Source: Microcoleus vaginatus HSN003 | GTDB lineage: Bacteria > Cyanobacteriota > Cyanobacteriia > Cyanobacteriales > Microcoleaceae | Direction: 5' to 3' | DNA: 64,000 bases | NCBI RefSeq assembly: GCF_022701255.1 | Contig: NZ_CP031705.1 | Location: 6,572,001 to 6,636,000 of the forward strand | Shown here: positions 27,601 to 37,900 of the stretch, one piece after another | Layout: each line of letters begins with the position of its first letter | How positions within the stretch are numbered: the stretch's first letter is position 1 | Translations under genes and position numbers: made by a program | Notes under the pieces: model-generated | What the model was told of the DNA's origin: nothing | The model's database searches: none | The model's input: only the letters and a program-made list of their open reading frames with translations

Positions 27601-29009
27601 ATACTGTTGGGCGATCGCTCTGCTTGTTCTTCAAAGAGCTGGTGAACGCACTTATCGAGCGGGTAATCTGCTTTGGTGCTGTTGAATTCTAGTAATAATT
27701 GATCTCGGGCGCGATCGCTCAGTATTTCGAGCTTGCCGATTGCGGTTTGTGGGTTGCTGGCTACACTTTGCACCAAGGCGTAAAATTGCTCTGCCAAGCA
27801 CCGGATACTGTTGTCTGCAAGGAAGATAGGATCGTAGTGAAACTCAGCGGCGAGCGAGTCATTTTGGCGGTGGCAAGAGAGTTTAACTTTGAAGCGATCG
27901 CAGCACGCATACTGCTTGTAAATAGAAAAAAATACGCCACTAGCCGAATGCTTTTCGAGCTGTTCCTCAAACTCGAAACCAAATGGAAAGCCGGAAGAGT
28001 TGCCTAGATATTCGTGGGAGAAATATTCTTGATACTTGTATGCTTCGCGTTCTTCCTGCTGAATTTGCTGCAAGGTTTCCGCGAAGGAAAAGTTTTCTGT
28101 TAGTTGGCCCCGCAGCGGTAAAAATTTGGCAAACAGCCCAAGCGCTGGCTCTAGTTCTTCGTATTTTCGACCGTCGAATGCCACGCCAACAGTGATCTCT
28201 GATTGGCCAATCAGTCGCCAGAGCAAAATTTTCCAGCAAGCGAGCAAGAATGTAGAAAGTGAGGTGTTGTACTGGCGGGCGATCGCTTCCACTTGAACCA
28301 GCAAAGCTAACTCTAATTTGACCTCAAAAGATTGGGGAGTAAATTGAGCTGGCGCGTTAATTAATCTATTTTCAAACGGCAACCTTAAACTCGCTAGCGC
28401 TGAATAATTATGCCCAGTCCAGTATTCTTTGCCCTCCGCCGCTTCTTCATCTTCGAGCAATTCATTTTGCCATTCGGAAAATTGAATGTATTGCACAACT
28501 TCATCGGTAATTTCTTGGCCGTGAAGGCAGGCGGCATAGCACTGGCTGATTTCTTGAACCAGATTTTTTAGTGTGCGACTATCGGCGCACAGTGCGGGCA
28601 AACTAACCAGTAAAATATGCCTCTCAGATGAAAGTGTAATTAAAGATAAGTGCCAAACAGGGTTGCGATCGAAGTTGAATAAAGCGCTCTTTCCTTGCTG
28701 AAAAATATCTTCAAGTTTGGCTTCTTGCTCCGGGGGAGTCGCTTCACTTAAGTTAACCCAGTTCCACGAAACAGAGCTAGGTTCGGAGATAACTTGTATA
28801 GGAATTTTTATCCCGGCCTTTCCCTGAAAGCTTGTGCGGATAATTTCGTGACGATCGCTAACTTTTTCTAAAGCTTTCTTTAGGTTATCAGTTTGAAGAC
28901 TTCCCTCGATCAAAATAGCGGATTGAATGCGATAAGCAGGGCTGTCTTGCTGCAACATCCACAGATATTTTTGCTGGGGTGAAAGCCGAAATCCATTAAT
29001 TGTTTGCAT
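24669..29009 (-). CDS. Terminal NRPS: interface-A(Asp)-T-thioester reductase
   Basis: A 1446-residue synthetase for the last residue and release. Residues 1-~430 are a condensation-like domain in which HHxxxDG has become PALCADS (near 140), so it is unlikely to form peptide bonds. The A domain (~450-940) has code DLTKIGHVGK by my alignment, an aspartate code; the STFAADLGNT segment matches the other Asp module. A carrier (LGGHSL, ~995) follows. Residues ~1070-1446 are a thioester reductase (GATGFLG, STISVF, YTQTK), which releases the chain with NADPH as an aldehyde (or alcohol). The degenerate first domain fits the 'interface' type that positions a beta-hydroxylase; the partner would be the TauD domain at the end of the preceding NRPS. 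Confidence 0.93.
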   Translation of the reverse strand: MQTINGFRLSPQQKYLWMLQQDSPAYRIQSAILIEGSLQTDNLKKALEKVSDRHEIIRTSFQGKAGIKIPIQVISEPSSVSWNWVNLSEATPPEQEAKLEDIFQQGKSALFNFDRNPVWHLSLITLSSERHILLVSLPALCADSRTLKNLVQEISQCYAACLHGQEITDEVVQYIQFSEWQNELLEDEEAAEGKEYWTGHNYSALASLRLPFENRLINAPAQFTPQSFEVKLELALLVQVEAIARQYNTSLSTFLLACWKILLWRLIGQSEITVGVAFDGRKYEELEPALGLFAKFLPLRGQLTENFSFAETLQQIQQEEREAYKYQEYFSHEYLGNSSGFPFGFEFEEQLEKHSASGVFFSIYKQYACCDRFKVKLSCHRQNDSLAAEFHYDPIFLADNSIRCLAEQFYALVQSVASNPQTAIGKLEILSDRARDQLLLEFNSTKADYPLDKCVHQLFEEQAERSPNSIAAVCENHQITYSELNARANQIAHYLQQLGVKPEVIVGLCVDRSLEAIAGILGILKAGGAYLPLDPAMPKERLGLMLQNAQTPVLLTQQHLIKKLPETQAHIVCLDTDIPSFSPTTFVSASPENLAYIIYTSGSTGTPKGVAIEHRQLLNYLHGIQEKLNLPSGANYATVSTFAADLGNTVIFPALCSGGCLHIISQERATDSEAMGAYFQQNSIDCLKIVPSHLKALLSASNASQILPKKRLILGGEPLMWNLIETIQKYNPDCSIFNHYGPTETTVGVLTYQVKMQGDRISQTVPLGRPLPNTQIYLLDSHLQPVPVGVAGELYIAGAGLARGYLNQPELTAEKFICNSLTQEPETRLYKTGDLARYLPDGNIEFIGRVDRQVKLRGFRIELGEIEAGLSHHPSVREAAVLLQENEPGNQRLVAYIVSHSKLSVQDSQLIENLRSFLKEKLPEYMIPSAFVVLKALPLTPNGKIDRQALPAPSIAANFTDTFVGPRTPREEILAGIWSQLLNLKKVGIHDNFFDLGGHSLLITQLLAKVRESFQVELPLRVLFEAPTVAGLAEKIEMQQGGNTAGDRTASFDINAEVVLDPAIRPPTPLSEPKTEPACILLTGATGFLGAFLLRDLLQQTQAEIYCLVRSADAESAKKRIQSSLESYLIWDESSSDRIIPIAGDLSQPLLGLSEEQFRVLASKIDVIYHNGAFVKFTYPYSVLKPANVLGTQEVLRLASQSKLKPVHLISTISVFSARGESGIKVVREDDKLTPGENLKGAYTQTKWVAEKLVEVARDRGIPVSIYRPGRISGDSQTGACNPSDLLYRLIAGCVQLGCAPDADKLMNVAPVDYVSRAIVHLSSQKELLGKTFHLVNTQSFQMSELLGWIGSMGYPIKRVSSETWQAEIINRAGSSPENALYPLVGLFSEKVSEAEMPKSATLQFDCQNALKGLSGTDIICPQADASLFRTYFSYLVDCGLIGSRN

Positions 29010-29107
29010 TGTTCCTATTTATCAAAGCACTACTTTATTCTCGTTACCTTTGCCTGGAAGAGATGATATCAAATCCGTTAGCATCGGAATAGTAAATTCG
29101 AGTTCAC

Positions 29108-29156
29108 TGTTGACGGTTGACGGTTGACTGTTCACTGTCAACAGTCAACAGTCAAC
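29108..29156. repeat. Self-complementary heptamer repeat between two NRPS genes
   Basis: Three heptamers of the form NGTTGAC, a central TGTTCAC, then three of the form NGTCAAC, seven in all. The left and right triplets are reverse complements, so the RNA can form a long stem with small mismatches at each seventh base. It occupies the 184-bp gap between the Gly/TauD and terminal NRPS genes. It is an STRR element that doubles as a hairpin, and might act as an attenuator or mRNA processing site. Confidence 0.7.
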
Positions 29157-29193
29157 ATCATTCCGGTGTAACCGGAAATGATATGAGAGGGAA

Positions 29194-32100
29194 TTAAATT
29201 CCTGATTCAGGAATCATTTCGCCCATCGCTACAACAATTTTTCGCGAGCCGATAAATGGATTGCGACTGTGAGCGGCAAGCATATTATCTAGCATTAAGA
29301 TGTCTCCTGCTTGCCAGGGAAAACTAACAGCAGCTTCCCTGTACACTGCCTGAATTTCTTCCATTACCGAGTCTTCAATAGGAGTGCCGTCACCGTAATA
29401 GACATTGCGGGGGAGGTTCTCTTCTCCAAAAACAGAGAGCAAGGAAGCGCGGGTTGCCACATCTAAGCAGGAAATGTGGTGCAAGGGAAGTTGGTTAAAA
29501 AATACCATCTCTCCAGTTTTTGGGTGCTTGGCAATTGCGGGGCGAATTTTGCGAGTTCTCAAATTATTTCCTGCTTTCCACTCAAATTCCATCCCAGCTT
29601 GCCTGCAGTATTCCTCAACCACGGATTTGTCTTCGGTTTGGAAAAAATCTTTCCAGCTTACATCTAGTCCGTCTGTGTAGTTACGGACGTACATAATTTG
29701 CTTTTGGGCAAATTTTTCTCTGAGTTTCGGGTCTAGCAACTGGTAAATTTTACGGCAGTCAACAATCGGCGTTTCTCCGCCTTGTTGCGCTGGCTGAACG
29801 CAGAAAAACCAGATTTTCATCGGCCAGCGGTGCAGGTGCGAACTCTCGCTGTGAAATAAGATAGCTTTATCTGCTGGGTAAGGAGTTGAACCGTAAACTT
29901 TTCCGCTAACTCCTTCGCGTGGCAAATCCCCGTACTCCCCAAATAATTCCGAACAAATTGAGTGAGCAAACTGCTCGAATGCGGAAACCACAGGGCCGAT
30001 GAATCCTCGAAAAAGAATCCCTCCATGCTGTAGCAATTTTGCCTCTATAAATTCGCGGTTATTTTTCGCCCAGTCTGCAAGATCGACATCGGCTACTGCG
30101 GGTTTTGCCACTAAAGGAAAGAGTTCGTCGGGGTGCAGGTACTCCGTTTTTATCAATTCGCCTTGCGGCAAAGCCACTACTTTCGGCTTGACGCTTTTGA
30201 ACTTACTAAAATTGCTTTTTTCACGCTTTAATTCTTGCATGGCTTGTTTCTGTTTCTGGGCTTCTGTGAGAATTTCTAAAGTGTTCAAACGACTGTCAGG
30301 CTGCGCCACAATGCTGCCGAGTATGGTTTCAAAGCGATTTGACATTTGAGCGATCGTCTCTCTGTCAAATAGGTCGGAATTATACTTCCAAGTGCCGACA
30401 ATTCCTCTCTCTGTTTCCGACACAAATAGCGCCAAATCAAATTTAGCCGTACCGCTATCAATTGCCACCGGCATTAAAGTTAAACCCGCCATTTCTAAAG
30501 TCGGCATAGGCGCATTTTGCATGACGAACAAAACTTGAAATAGCGGTGTCTGACTCAGGCTGCGATCGGGCCGCAGTTCTTCTACCAGTTTGTCGAACGG
30601 CAAATCTTGGTGAGTGTAAGCTTTTAGTGTCACCTCGCGCACGCGATCGAGCAGTTGGCGAAATGTAGGATTGCCGCGCATATCGGTTCGCAAGACGAGG
30701 ATATTGACAAAGAAACCAATTAAAGCTTCTGTCTCAACTTGTGTGCGGTTTGCCAGGTCAGTACCGACTACAATATCTTCTTGATTTGTGTAGCGATAAA
30801 GCAGCGTTTGAAGTGCTGCCAACAAGGTCATAAATAAGGTGACATTTTGTTGCCGACTGAGTGCGTTTAAGGCTTCTGAAACTTGCCCAGAAAGCTGGAA
30901 ATTTTGAATCTCAGCTTGATTGCTAGGAACAGGAGAACGCGGTTGTTTTGCTGGCAATTGCAGGGGGGGCAAAATTTGACCCAACTGCTGCTTCCAGTCA
31001 GCGAGTTTTGCTTGCAGAACTTCGCCTTGCAGCCACTTTATTTGCCAAACAGCATAGTCTGCGTACTGTACAGAAAGTTCGGGTAGGGGAGAAGGTTTGC
31101 CACTGCAGAAAGCTTCATAAAGCGCCGCCACTTCCCGCACGAGTACCCCCATCGACCAGCCATCAGCTACGATGTGGTGTACTGTCACTAACAGCAGGTA
31201 TTCTGTCTCGTCAAGATGTAACAAGGTGACGCGCAGTAACGGCCATTTTGTTAGGTCAAAAGGCTGTCGCGCTTCTTCAGCGGCGAGTCGCATTGCCTCG
31301 GCTTCTCGTTCAGCTTGCGATAACTCTCTTAAGTTTACGATCGGCAATGTGAAATTAAAAGATGAAATAATAACCTGAGCGGGTCGTCCTTCCACCGAAT
31401 TAAAAGTTGTCCGCAATGCTTCGTGTCGCTTGATAATCTCCTGAAAAGTTTGCTCTAGAACCGCTACATTGAGCGCCCCCTTCAAGCGCACGGCTGCTGG
31501 GATATTATAGGCAGGATTACCCGGCTGCAATTGGTCGAGAAACCACAGTCGTTGTTGTGCAAAAGAAAGGGGCAATTCTTCCTGCCTTGACGCCCGCTTG
31601 ATGGGGGGTGCTGTCAGTTTTTGCTCGGCGCGATATTGCAAGAGGCTTTCGGTGACAGTTGCGACGGTAGGCGATTCAAAAAGAGAGCGCAAGGGTACTT
31701 CAATTTGAAAAGCTTCTCGCAGGCGAGAAATCGCCTGAGTAGCCAGCAATGAATGACCTCCCAATTCAAAGAAGTTATCGTGAATTCCAACTCGCTCTAA
31801 ACCGAGAACTTCAGCCCAAATTTCTGCTATTAATTGCTCGTCGGGAGTTCGAGGCTCGGTAAAATTGCTCTCGAATTCCGCTCGGTTGATGTCAGGTGCT
31901 CTTAGCGATCGCCGATCGATTTTTCCGTTAGGCGTTAAAGGCATTGCTTCCAGCAGCACAAACGCTGACGGCATCATGTACTGCGGCAGTTTTTGTTTGA
32001 GAAAGACGCGCAAGTGATTAATAAATTCTGAATGCGTAGGAGCAGTGTCCCCGTGTCCGCCCCGGAGTTCTGAGTTAGCAACGATATAAGCTACTAAACG

Positions 32101-34950
32101 CTTGTCGCCCGGATTGTCCTCTCGAACCAGTGCGATCGCTTCTCGCACGGCTGGGTATTGGCTGAGTACCGCTTCAATTTCGCCTAATTCGATGCGAAAT
32201 CCGCGAACTTTCACCTGGTGGTCGCTGCGCCCCATAAATTCAATGTTTCCATCTGGGAGATAGCGAGCCAAGTCCCCGGTTTTATAGAGGCGTTCTGAAA
32301 GAATAAACGATGAAGGATGAAGGATGAATGAAGCATGAATTGGGTCCTCTGCAAAGGGGTTAGGAATAAACTTCTCTGCGGTCAGTTCCGGTCGGTTTAG
32401 GTAACCTCTAGATAAGCCGGCACCGCCGATGTGCAGTTCGCCAAATACGCCAACGGGAACCGGCATTAAATAGCGGTCTAATATGAAAATTTGAGTGTTA
32501 GCAATCGGGCGACCGATGGAAACTGATTCATCTTTGCAATCAACCTGATAGAGAGTAGACCAGATAGTGGTTTCTGTAGGGCCGTATAAATTCCACACAG
32601 AAGCGCAGCGCAAAAGCAACTGATTGGCGAGCTGTCGGGGTAAAGCTTCTCCCCCGCACAGTATTTTTAATTGATTGTTTCCCTGCCATCCTGCTGCTAA
32701 AAGCATTTTCCAACTGGCTGGAGTAGCTTGCATGATTGTCGCGCCAGAATTTGTTAATGTTTCTAAAAGCTTTTCCCCGTTACATGCCACTTCTCGGCTG
32801 GCTACAACAACGCGAGAACCTGTTGTAATAGGCAGGAACAGTTCCAGCGCTGCAATGTCAAAAGATAAGGATGTTACTGCTAGCCAAACATCTCGGTCGG
32901 CGATCGCGAGTTGTTGGCGCATAGAACTCAAGAAGTTAACGGCAGAGGCGTGGGAAATTTGCACTCCTTTGGGTTTACCTGTTGAGCCTGAAGTATAGAT
33001 GACATAGGCTAAATTGGAGGAATTTTGTAAACCCACGACTGGCTCGTCGCAGCTCGATATGCCTTCCCAATCTGCATCCAGAAACACGATGGAGGCGCTA
33101 TTTTTTGGCAGGGTTTCTAATAGCTTTTTCTGAGTGAGTAACACTGAAATTTTCGCGTCTTCCAGCATGAATGCAAGGCGCTCTGGTGGATACGCTGGAT
33201 CGAGGGGAACATAAGCGCCACCGGCTTTGAGAATGCCGAGAAGCCCTACCATCATTTCTAGGGAACGCTCGACATAAATTCCCACCAAAACTTCTGGGTT
33301 GACACCGATTTTTTGCAAGTAACTTGCGAGGTTATTTGCTTTTTTGTTCAGTTCCAAGTAAGTCAGATATTCATTTTTAAATACGACTGCGATCGCATCC
33401 GGCGTCCGCTCTGTCTGCGCTTCAAATAATCCGTGTACGCACTGATTTTTCGGAAGTTCCGATTGAGTATTGTTCCACTCGAACAGCAGTTGCTGCTGTT
33501 CAGATTTCGTCAATATTGGCAAATTTGAAATGCGCTGTTCGGGATTAGCAGCTATACTTTCTAGTAAGGTTAGAAAATGCCCCGCTATCCGTCGTGCAGT
33601 GCTAGCGTCAAACAAATCTTGGCTATACTCAAGCGTTCCATTAATACCCTCTAATCCTTCCTCCAGGTCAAGCGCTAAATCAAATCTCGCCGTTTTCCGT
33701 TCTATTTCCAAACTGCTCAACGTCACTCCTGGCAATTTTATCTGCGACGTCGGAACATTTCGCAGAGAAAACAACACCTGAAATAGGGGATTATGACTTA
33801 AATCTCGTTCGGGTTGTAGGATTTCTACCAGTTTCTCGAAGGGCAAATCCTGGTGGTTATACGCGCCGAGAGCTACTTCTCGCACGATCCCCAGTAACTC
33901 TTTAAAAGTCGGGTTGCTCGACAGATTGGTGCGGAAAACTAAGGTGTTAGCAAATAAGCCAATTAATTCCTCGATTTCGCGTCTGTTGCGGTTAGCTATG
34001 GGGGAGCCGACTAAAATATCTTCTTGCCCGGTGTAGCGATAGAGCAATGTTTTAAACGCTGCCAGTAGGGTCATAAATAAAGTAGCTTTTTCCCGCTGGC
34101 TTAATTGGGCGATTTCCTCTGCGATTGCCTTGGGAATGGTGAATTTATGCACCGCACCTCGGAAGGTTTGTACTGCCGAGCGGGGGCGATCGGTTGGCAA
34201 ATTTAGTACAGAGAGATTGCCTCCAAGCTGTTTTTTCCAGTAAGCAAGCTGCGTCTCTAAAACTTCTCCCTGCAACCACTGGCGCTGCCAACTTGCAAAG
34301 TCTGCGTACTGTACCGACAGTTCGGGAAGGGGAGAAGGTTTGCCAGTGCAAAAGGCTTGATAAAACGTGGCGAGTTCCTGGATGAATATTCCCACTGACC
34401 AGGCATCGGAAATGATGTGGTGCGTACTCAATAGCAGCACCCAGTTTGAATCGCTCAAGTGCAGCAATTTGGCACGCAATAAGGGTGCTTGTGACAGGTC
34501 GAAAGCAAGCTTTGCTTCTGCGGCGATTAACCGTTCAACTTCGCGAGATCGTTCAGTTTCAGGAAGCGATCGCAAATCTCTTTCTAAAATTTTCAATTCC
34601 AGATTTGAAGCGATCGCCTGAACGGGTTGCCCGTTTATTGTCTTAAAAGCCGTTCGCAAAACTTCATGACGCTTGACAAGTTCGTTGAGACTGTGATCGA
34701 GGGATCTCGCGTCGAGTGTTCCCGTCAAACGCACGCCGGCGACGATGTGATAGGTAAAGTTGCCTGGAGTTAGTTGCTCAAAAAACCACAACCGCTGTTG
34801 AGCAAACGACAGAGGAAAAGTGTTAGACTCTCGACTTTGAGGCAGAATTTTTTCTAGGGAAACGTTTTCTTTTTTATGGTTGAGCCGCTGCAACAGCAAC
34901 TCGCGCTTTTGGGGAGAAAGAGCCGCGATGCGTTCGATTAAATCACTCAT
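29194..34950 (-). CDS. NRPS: C-A(Gly)-T-C-TauD hydroxylase
   Basis: A 1918-residue synthetase. C1 (~45-480) has HHIISDA near 180, the usual final Gly being Ala. The A domain (~500-1000) has code DILQLGLIWK by alignment, a glycine code known from cyanobacteria. T follows (LGGHSL, ~1063). C2 (~1110-1550) has intact HHIVADG and probably joins Gly to the aspartate on the next protein. Residues ~1600-1918 are a SyrP-like TauD/TfdA Fe(II)/2-oxoglutarate dioxygenase with HSE (near 1700), distal His in MLAAHSRNPF and GSRKIVVAMGE. The Glu argues for hydroxylation, not halogenation. Predicted to beta-hydroxylate the terminal aspartate. A ~18-residue low-complexity insertion from heptamer DNA lies between A6 and A7. 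Start overlaps the previous stop by ATGA. Confidence 0.94.
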   Translation of the reverse strand: MSDLIERIAALSPQKRELLLQRLNHKKENVSLEKILPQSRESNTFPLSFAQQRLWFFEQLTPGNFTYHIVAGVRLTGTLDARSLDHSLNELVKRHEVLRTAFKTINGQPVQAIASNLELKILERDLRSLPETERSREVERLIAAEAKLAFDLSQAPLLRAKLLHLSDSNWVLLLSTHHIISDAWSVGIFIQELATFYQAFCTGKPSPLPELSVQYADFASWQRQWLQGEVLETQLAYWKKQLGGNLSVLNLPTDRPRSAVQTFRGAVHKFTIPKAIAEEIAQLSQREKATLFMTLLAAFKTLLYRYTGQEDILVGSPIANRNRREIEELIGLFANTLVFRTNLSSNPTFKELLGIVREVALGAYNHQDLPFEKLVEILQPERDLSHNPLFQVLFSLRNVPTSQIKLPGVTLSSLEIERKTARFDLALDLEEGLEGINGTLEYSQDLFDASTARRIAGHFLTLLESIAANPEQRISNLPILTKSEQQQLLFEWNNTQSELPKNQCVHGLFEAQTERTPDAIAVVFKNEYLTYLELNKKANNLASYLQKIGVNPEVLVGIYVERSLEMMVGLLGILKAGGAYVPLDPAYPPERLAFMLEDAKISVLLTQKKLLETLPKNSASIVFLDADWEGISSCDEPVVGLQNSSNLAYVIYTSGSTGKPKGVQISHASAVNFLSSMRQQLAIADRDVWLAVTSLSFDIAALELFLPITTGSRVVVASREVACNGEKLLETLTNSGATIMQATPASWKMLLAAGWQGNNQLKILCGGEALPRQLANQLLLRCASVWNLYGPTETTIWSTLYQVDCKDESVSIGRPIANTQIFILDRYLMPVPVGVFGELHIGGAGLSRGYLNRPELTAEKFIPNPFAEDPIHASFILHPSSFILSERLYKTGDLARYLPDGNIEFMGRSDHQVKVRGFRIELGEIEAVLSQYPAVREAIALVREDNPGDKRLVAYIVANSELRGGHGDTAPTHSEFINHLRVFLKQKLPQYMMPSAFVLLEAMPLTPNGKIDRRSLRAPDINRAEFESNFTEPRTPDEQLIAEIWAEVLGLERVGIHDNFFELGGHSLLATQAISRLREAFQIEVPLRSLFESPTVATVTESLLQYRAEQKLTAPPIKRASRQEELPLSFAQQRLWFLDQLQPGNPAYNIPAAVRLKGALNVAVLEQTFQEIIKRHEALRTTFNSVEGRPAQVIISSFNFTLPIVNLRELSQAEREAEAMRLAAEEARQPFDLTKWPLLRVTLLHLDETEYLLLVTVHHIVADGWSMGVLVREVAALYEAFCSGKPSPLPELSVQYADYAVWQIKWLQGEVLQAKLADWKQQLGQILPPLQLPAKQPRSPVPSNQAEIQNFQLSGQVSEALNALSRQQNVTLFMTLLAALQTLLYRYTNQEDIVVGTDLANRTQVETEALIGFFVNILVLRTDMRGNPTFRQLLDRVREVTLKAYTHQDLPFDKLVEELRPDRSLSQTPLFQVLFVMQNAPMPTLEMAGLTLMPVAIDSGTAKFDLALFVSETERGIVGTWKYNSDLFDRETIAQMSNRFETILGSIVAQPDSRLNTLEILTEAQKQKQAMQELKREKSNFSKFKSVKPKVVALPQGELIKTEYLHPDELFPLVAKPAVADVDLADWAKNNREFIEAKLLQHGGILFRGFIGPVVSAFEQFAHSICSELFGEYGDLPREGVSGKVYGSTPYPADKAILFHSESSHLHRWPMKIWFFCVQPAQQGGETPIVDCRKIYQLLDPKLREKFAQKQIMYVRNYTDGLDVSWKDFFQTEDKSVVEEYCRQAGMEFEWKAGNNLRTRKIRPAIAKHPKTGEMVFFNQLPLHHISCLDVATRASLLSVFGEENLPRNVYYGDGTPIEDSVMEEIQAVYREAAVSFPWQAGDILMLDNMLAAHSRNPFIGSRKIVVAMGEMIPESGI
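32301..32340. repeat. Heptamer repeat inserted in frame inside an NRPS gene
   Basis: On the plus strand the sequence reads as tandem GGATGAA-type heptamers (CGATGAA, GGATGAA, GGATGAA, then diverged). On the coding strand it supplies residues like SFILHPSSFILSE between FAEDP and RLYKTGDLARY of the Gly A domain. Sister A domains in this cluster have only about four to six residues there (for example DTQAKTRLYKTG). So an intergenic-type repeat has entered the coding frame without breaking it. Confidence 0.75.
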
Positions 34951-37900
34951 TTGCTGACTCCTTGTTGGGCGAGAATTTCCTGAATTTGTGCTTCTGACAG
35001 TTGATCGAGGTCTGCTAACACCCTCGCTAGCATTTCACTGTCTGTTTGTTCGGCTTGCTTTTGCGCGATCGCTACAGCAAAATCGGCGACAGTGGCCGAC
35101 TCAAATAAACGGTGCAAAGGCAACTCGACCTGAAATGCTTGGCGCACTCGGGAAATAACTTGAGTGGCTAATAAGGAATGCCCTCCTAATTCAAAAAAGT
35201 TGTCGTAAATGCCGACTTTTTCAATTTTGAGAACTTCAGCCCAGATAGCGGCTAAAACTTCCTCGATATTTGTGCGAGGCGCGACAAAGTTTCCTGTCAA
35301 CTCCGGTCGCATTTCGTCAGGTGCGGGCAGCGCTCGTCGGTCTACTTTTCCGTTAGAAGTTAAAGGCAAACTTTTGAGTATCACAAAAGCAGAAGGCACC
35401 ATGTACTCCGGCAATTTAGACGTTAAAAAATTGCGAATTTCCTTGTGGGTAGGTGGTTGTTTCTGCTCGGAAATCAAATAAGCCACGAGGCGCTTTTGTG
35501 CCATCTCGTCTTCTGGCGCCACAACTACAGCCTGCGCGATATCTGGATGTTGCCCCAGCACCGCCTCAATTTCTCCCAATTCAATGCGGAAACCGCGAAT
35601 TTTTACTTGGCCGTCAATTCGCCCGATAAATTCGATGTTTCCGTCTGGCAAATAGCGAGCCAAGTCGCCGGTTTTGTACAGTCGCGTCTTTGCTTGCGTG
35701 TCAAATGGATTGGGAATAAATTTTTCTGCGGTTAATTCAGGGCGGTTAAGATATCCGCGTCCCAAATTCTCACCGCCGATGTACAGTTCACCAGGTACGC
35801 CTATCGGCACCGGCTGCAAGTAAGAATCCAAGATATAAATCTGAGTGTTGGCAATCGGAAGACCGAGTGGAACTGTGTCTAAATCGCACCCAATTTTATC
35901 AAATTCGACTTGATAAGTCAGGACACCTACAGTTGTTTCTGTTGGTCCGTAGTGATTGAATACTGAGCAACTGGGAGCAAGATTGCGAAGTGTTTTAATT
36001 AAGCTCCAGTTGGCAGATTCACCTCCTAAAATAAGCCGTTTACCAGGCAAAATTGACTTGGGTTGAGAGGAATTTAAAAGGGCGGCTAGGTGAGAGGGAA
36101 CTATTTTGAGGCAGTCGATGGGATTGCGGCAGAAATATTCACCCAGTGCCTCTGGATCGGTGGCGCGTTCTAGGGAGATAATATGCAGGCAACCGCCGAA
36201 ACAAAGGGCGGGGAAAATCGCTGTGTTTCCTAAGTCGGCGGCGAAGGTGGAAACGGTAGCAAAACTGGCTTTGGCTGGTAGGTTTAATTTTTCCTGAATG
36301 CTGTGGAGGTAATTGAGCAGTTGCCGGTGTTCGATCGCGACTCCTTTGGGGATGCCAGTGGAACCGGAAGTATAGATGAGGTAAGCTAAATTGTCAGAAG
36401 AGGCGCGATCGGTGTAAGATGCAGAAACAGTGGGAATGTCTGTATCGATGCAAACAATATTTGCCTGAGTTTTCGGCAAGCTTTCGATGAGCCGCTGTTG
36501 TACGAGCAAAACCTTCACCTGAGCGTCTTCTAGCATTAGCGCTTTGCGCTCTATTGGGGCCGTTGGATCGATGGGTAAATAGGCGCCACCGGCTTTGAGT
36601 ACGCCCAGCATTCCTACGATTGTTTCTAAGGAGCGATCGAGGCAAATGCCAACAACGACCTCTGGCTCAACTCCCAAGTTTTGCAGGTGATGGGCGAGTT
36701 GATTGGCGCGATCGTTAAGTTCTCGGTAGGTGACTTGTTCACTTTCAAAGACGACGGCAATGTTGTCTGGATTGCGTTCTGCTTGTTCTTCAAAAAGCTG
36801 ATGAACGCATTTATTTTTCGGATAATCTTTTTGAGTTTGGTTAAAGTCAATGAGAAGTTGCAGCCGATCGCGATCGCTCAGTATGTCTACCTGACTGATA
36901 GCAACTTCGGGGTTTTTGACTATGCTTTCTAAGAGCGCCTGAAAGTGTTCTGACAAGCGCTTTATATCTGCCACACCAAATAAAGCGGAATCATAGTGAA
37001 ATTCAGCGCTTAGGGAATTGCACAGGCGAAGGCAGGAGAGCTTGAGTTTGAATGGCTCTAGGCAGGCATCTTGCCGAACAAGGGAAAATGAAACGTCTGA
37101 ATTATCATAGTTCTTAGGCTCTGCTTGGAACTCAAAGCAGACGGGCAAAAAGCTGCTGCTTTTTTCGTTTTCTAGGATTTCTTCCCAGCTAAAATATTCT
37201 TGCCAGTTGGACATCTCGTTGAGATTAAGCTCAACTTGCTGCCTCGCTTGTGAGAAATTTAACCCGTCTTGCACTTGCCACTGTAGGGGTAAGTATTTGC
37301 CCAGCAGCCCCAGAGAGTCTTCTAATTCTTCATATTTTCTGCCGTCAATCGCTACGCCGATTATTGGGTTTGGATCTCTGGTAAGCCGCCAAATGAGAAT
37401 TTGCCAGCAAGTCAGCAGGAAGGCAGAAATATCGCTTTTGTGCTTTGGGGCGATCGCTTCCAGGCTGTTTAACAAATCACCCGGAATTTCCACCCTTTCT
37501 ACTAGCGGCTCAAATTCCGCTTCTCCATTCTTCTTTTCCCAAGGAAGCGTTAATAAATCCAAAGATTCAATGTTCAGCTTTCGCCAGTATTCTTGGCCGA
37601 TTGCGGTTTCTTCTGATTCGAGTAGCTCATTTTGCCACTCAGCAATATCGGCATATTGCATTGACTCATCAGAGAACTCTTCCCCGCACGCGCAGGCTGA
37701 GTAGGAAAGGCTGAGTTCGCGGGTGAAATTTTTAAGGGTGACGCTATCTGCAATTAAGGCAGAGAAGTTTGCCAGCAATAGGTGCTTGTCTTGGGCGAGA
37801 GTGGCTAAAGAGATATGCCAAAGTGGGCCGCGCTCAAAATCAAAAGCAAGCAGACTTAGTTGCTGAAAAAGCGCTTCAATTTTAGATTCTTGTTCTTCGG

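Noticed and set aside
29194..30200. TauD-type domains as halogenases
   Set aside because: Halogenases of this superfamily replace the acidic iron ligand by Gly or Ala. Both copies here keep it (HSE and HNE), so hydroxylation is expected.
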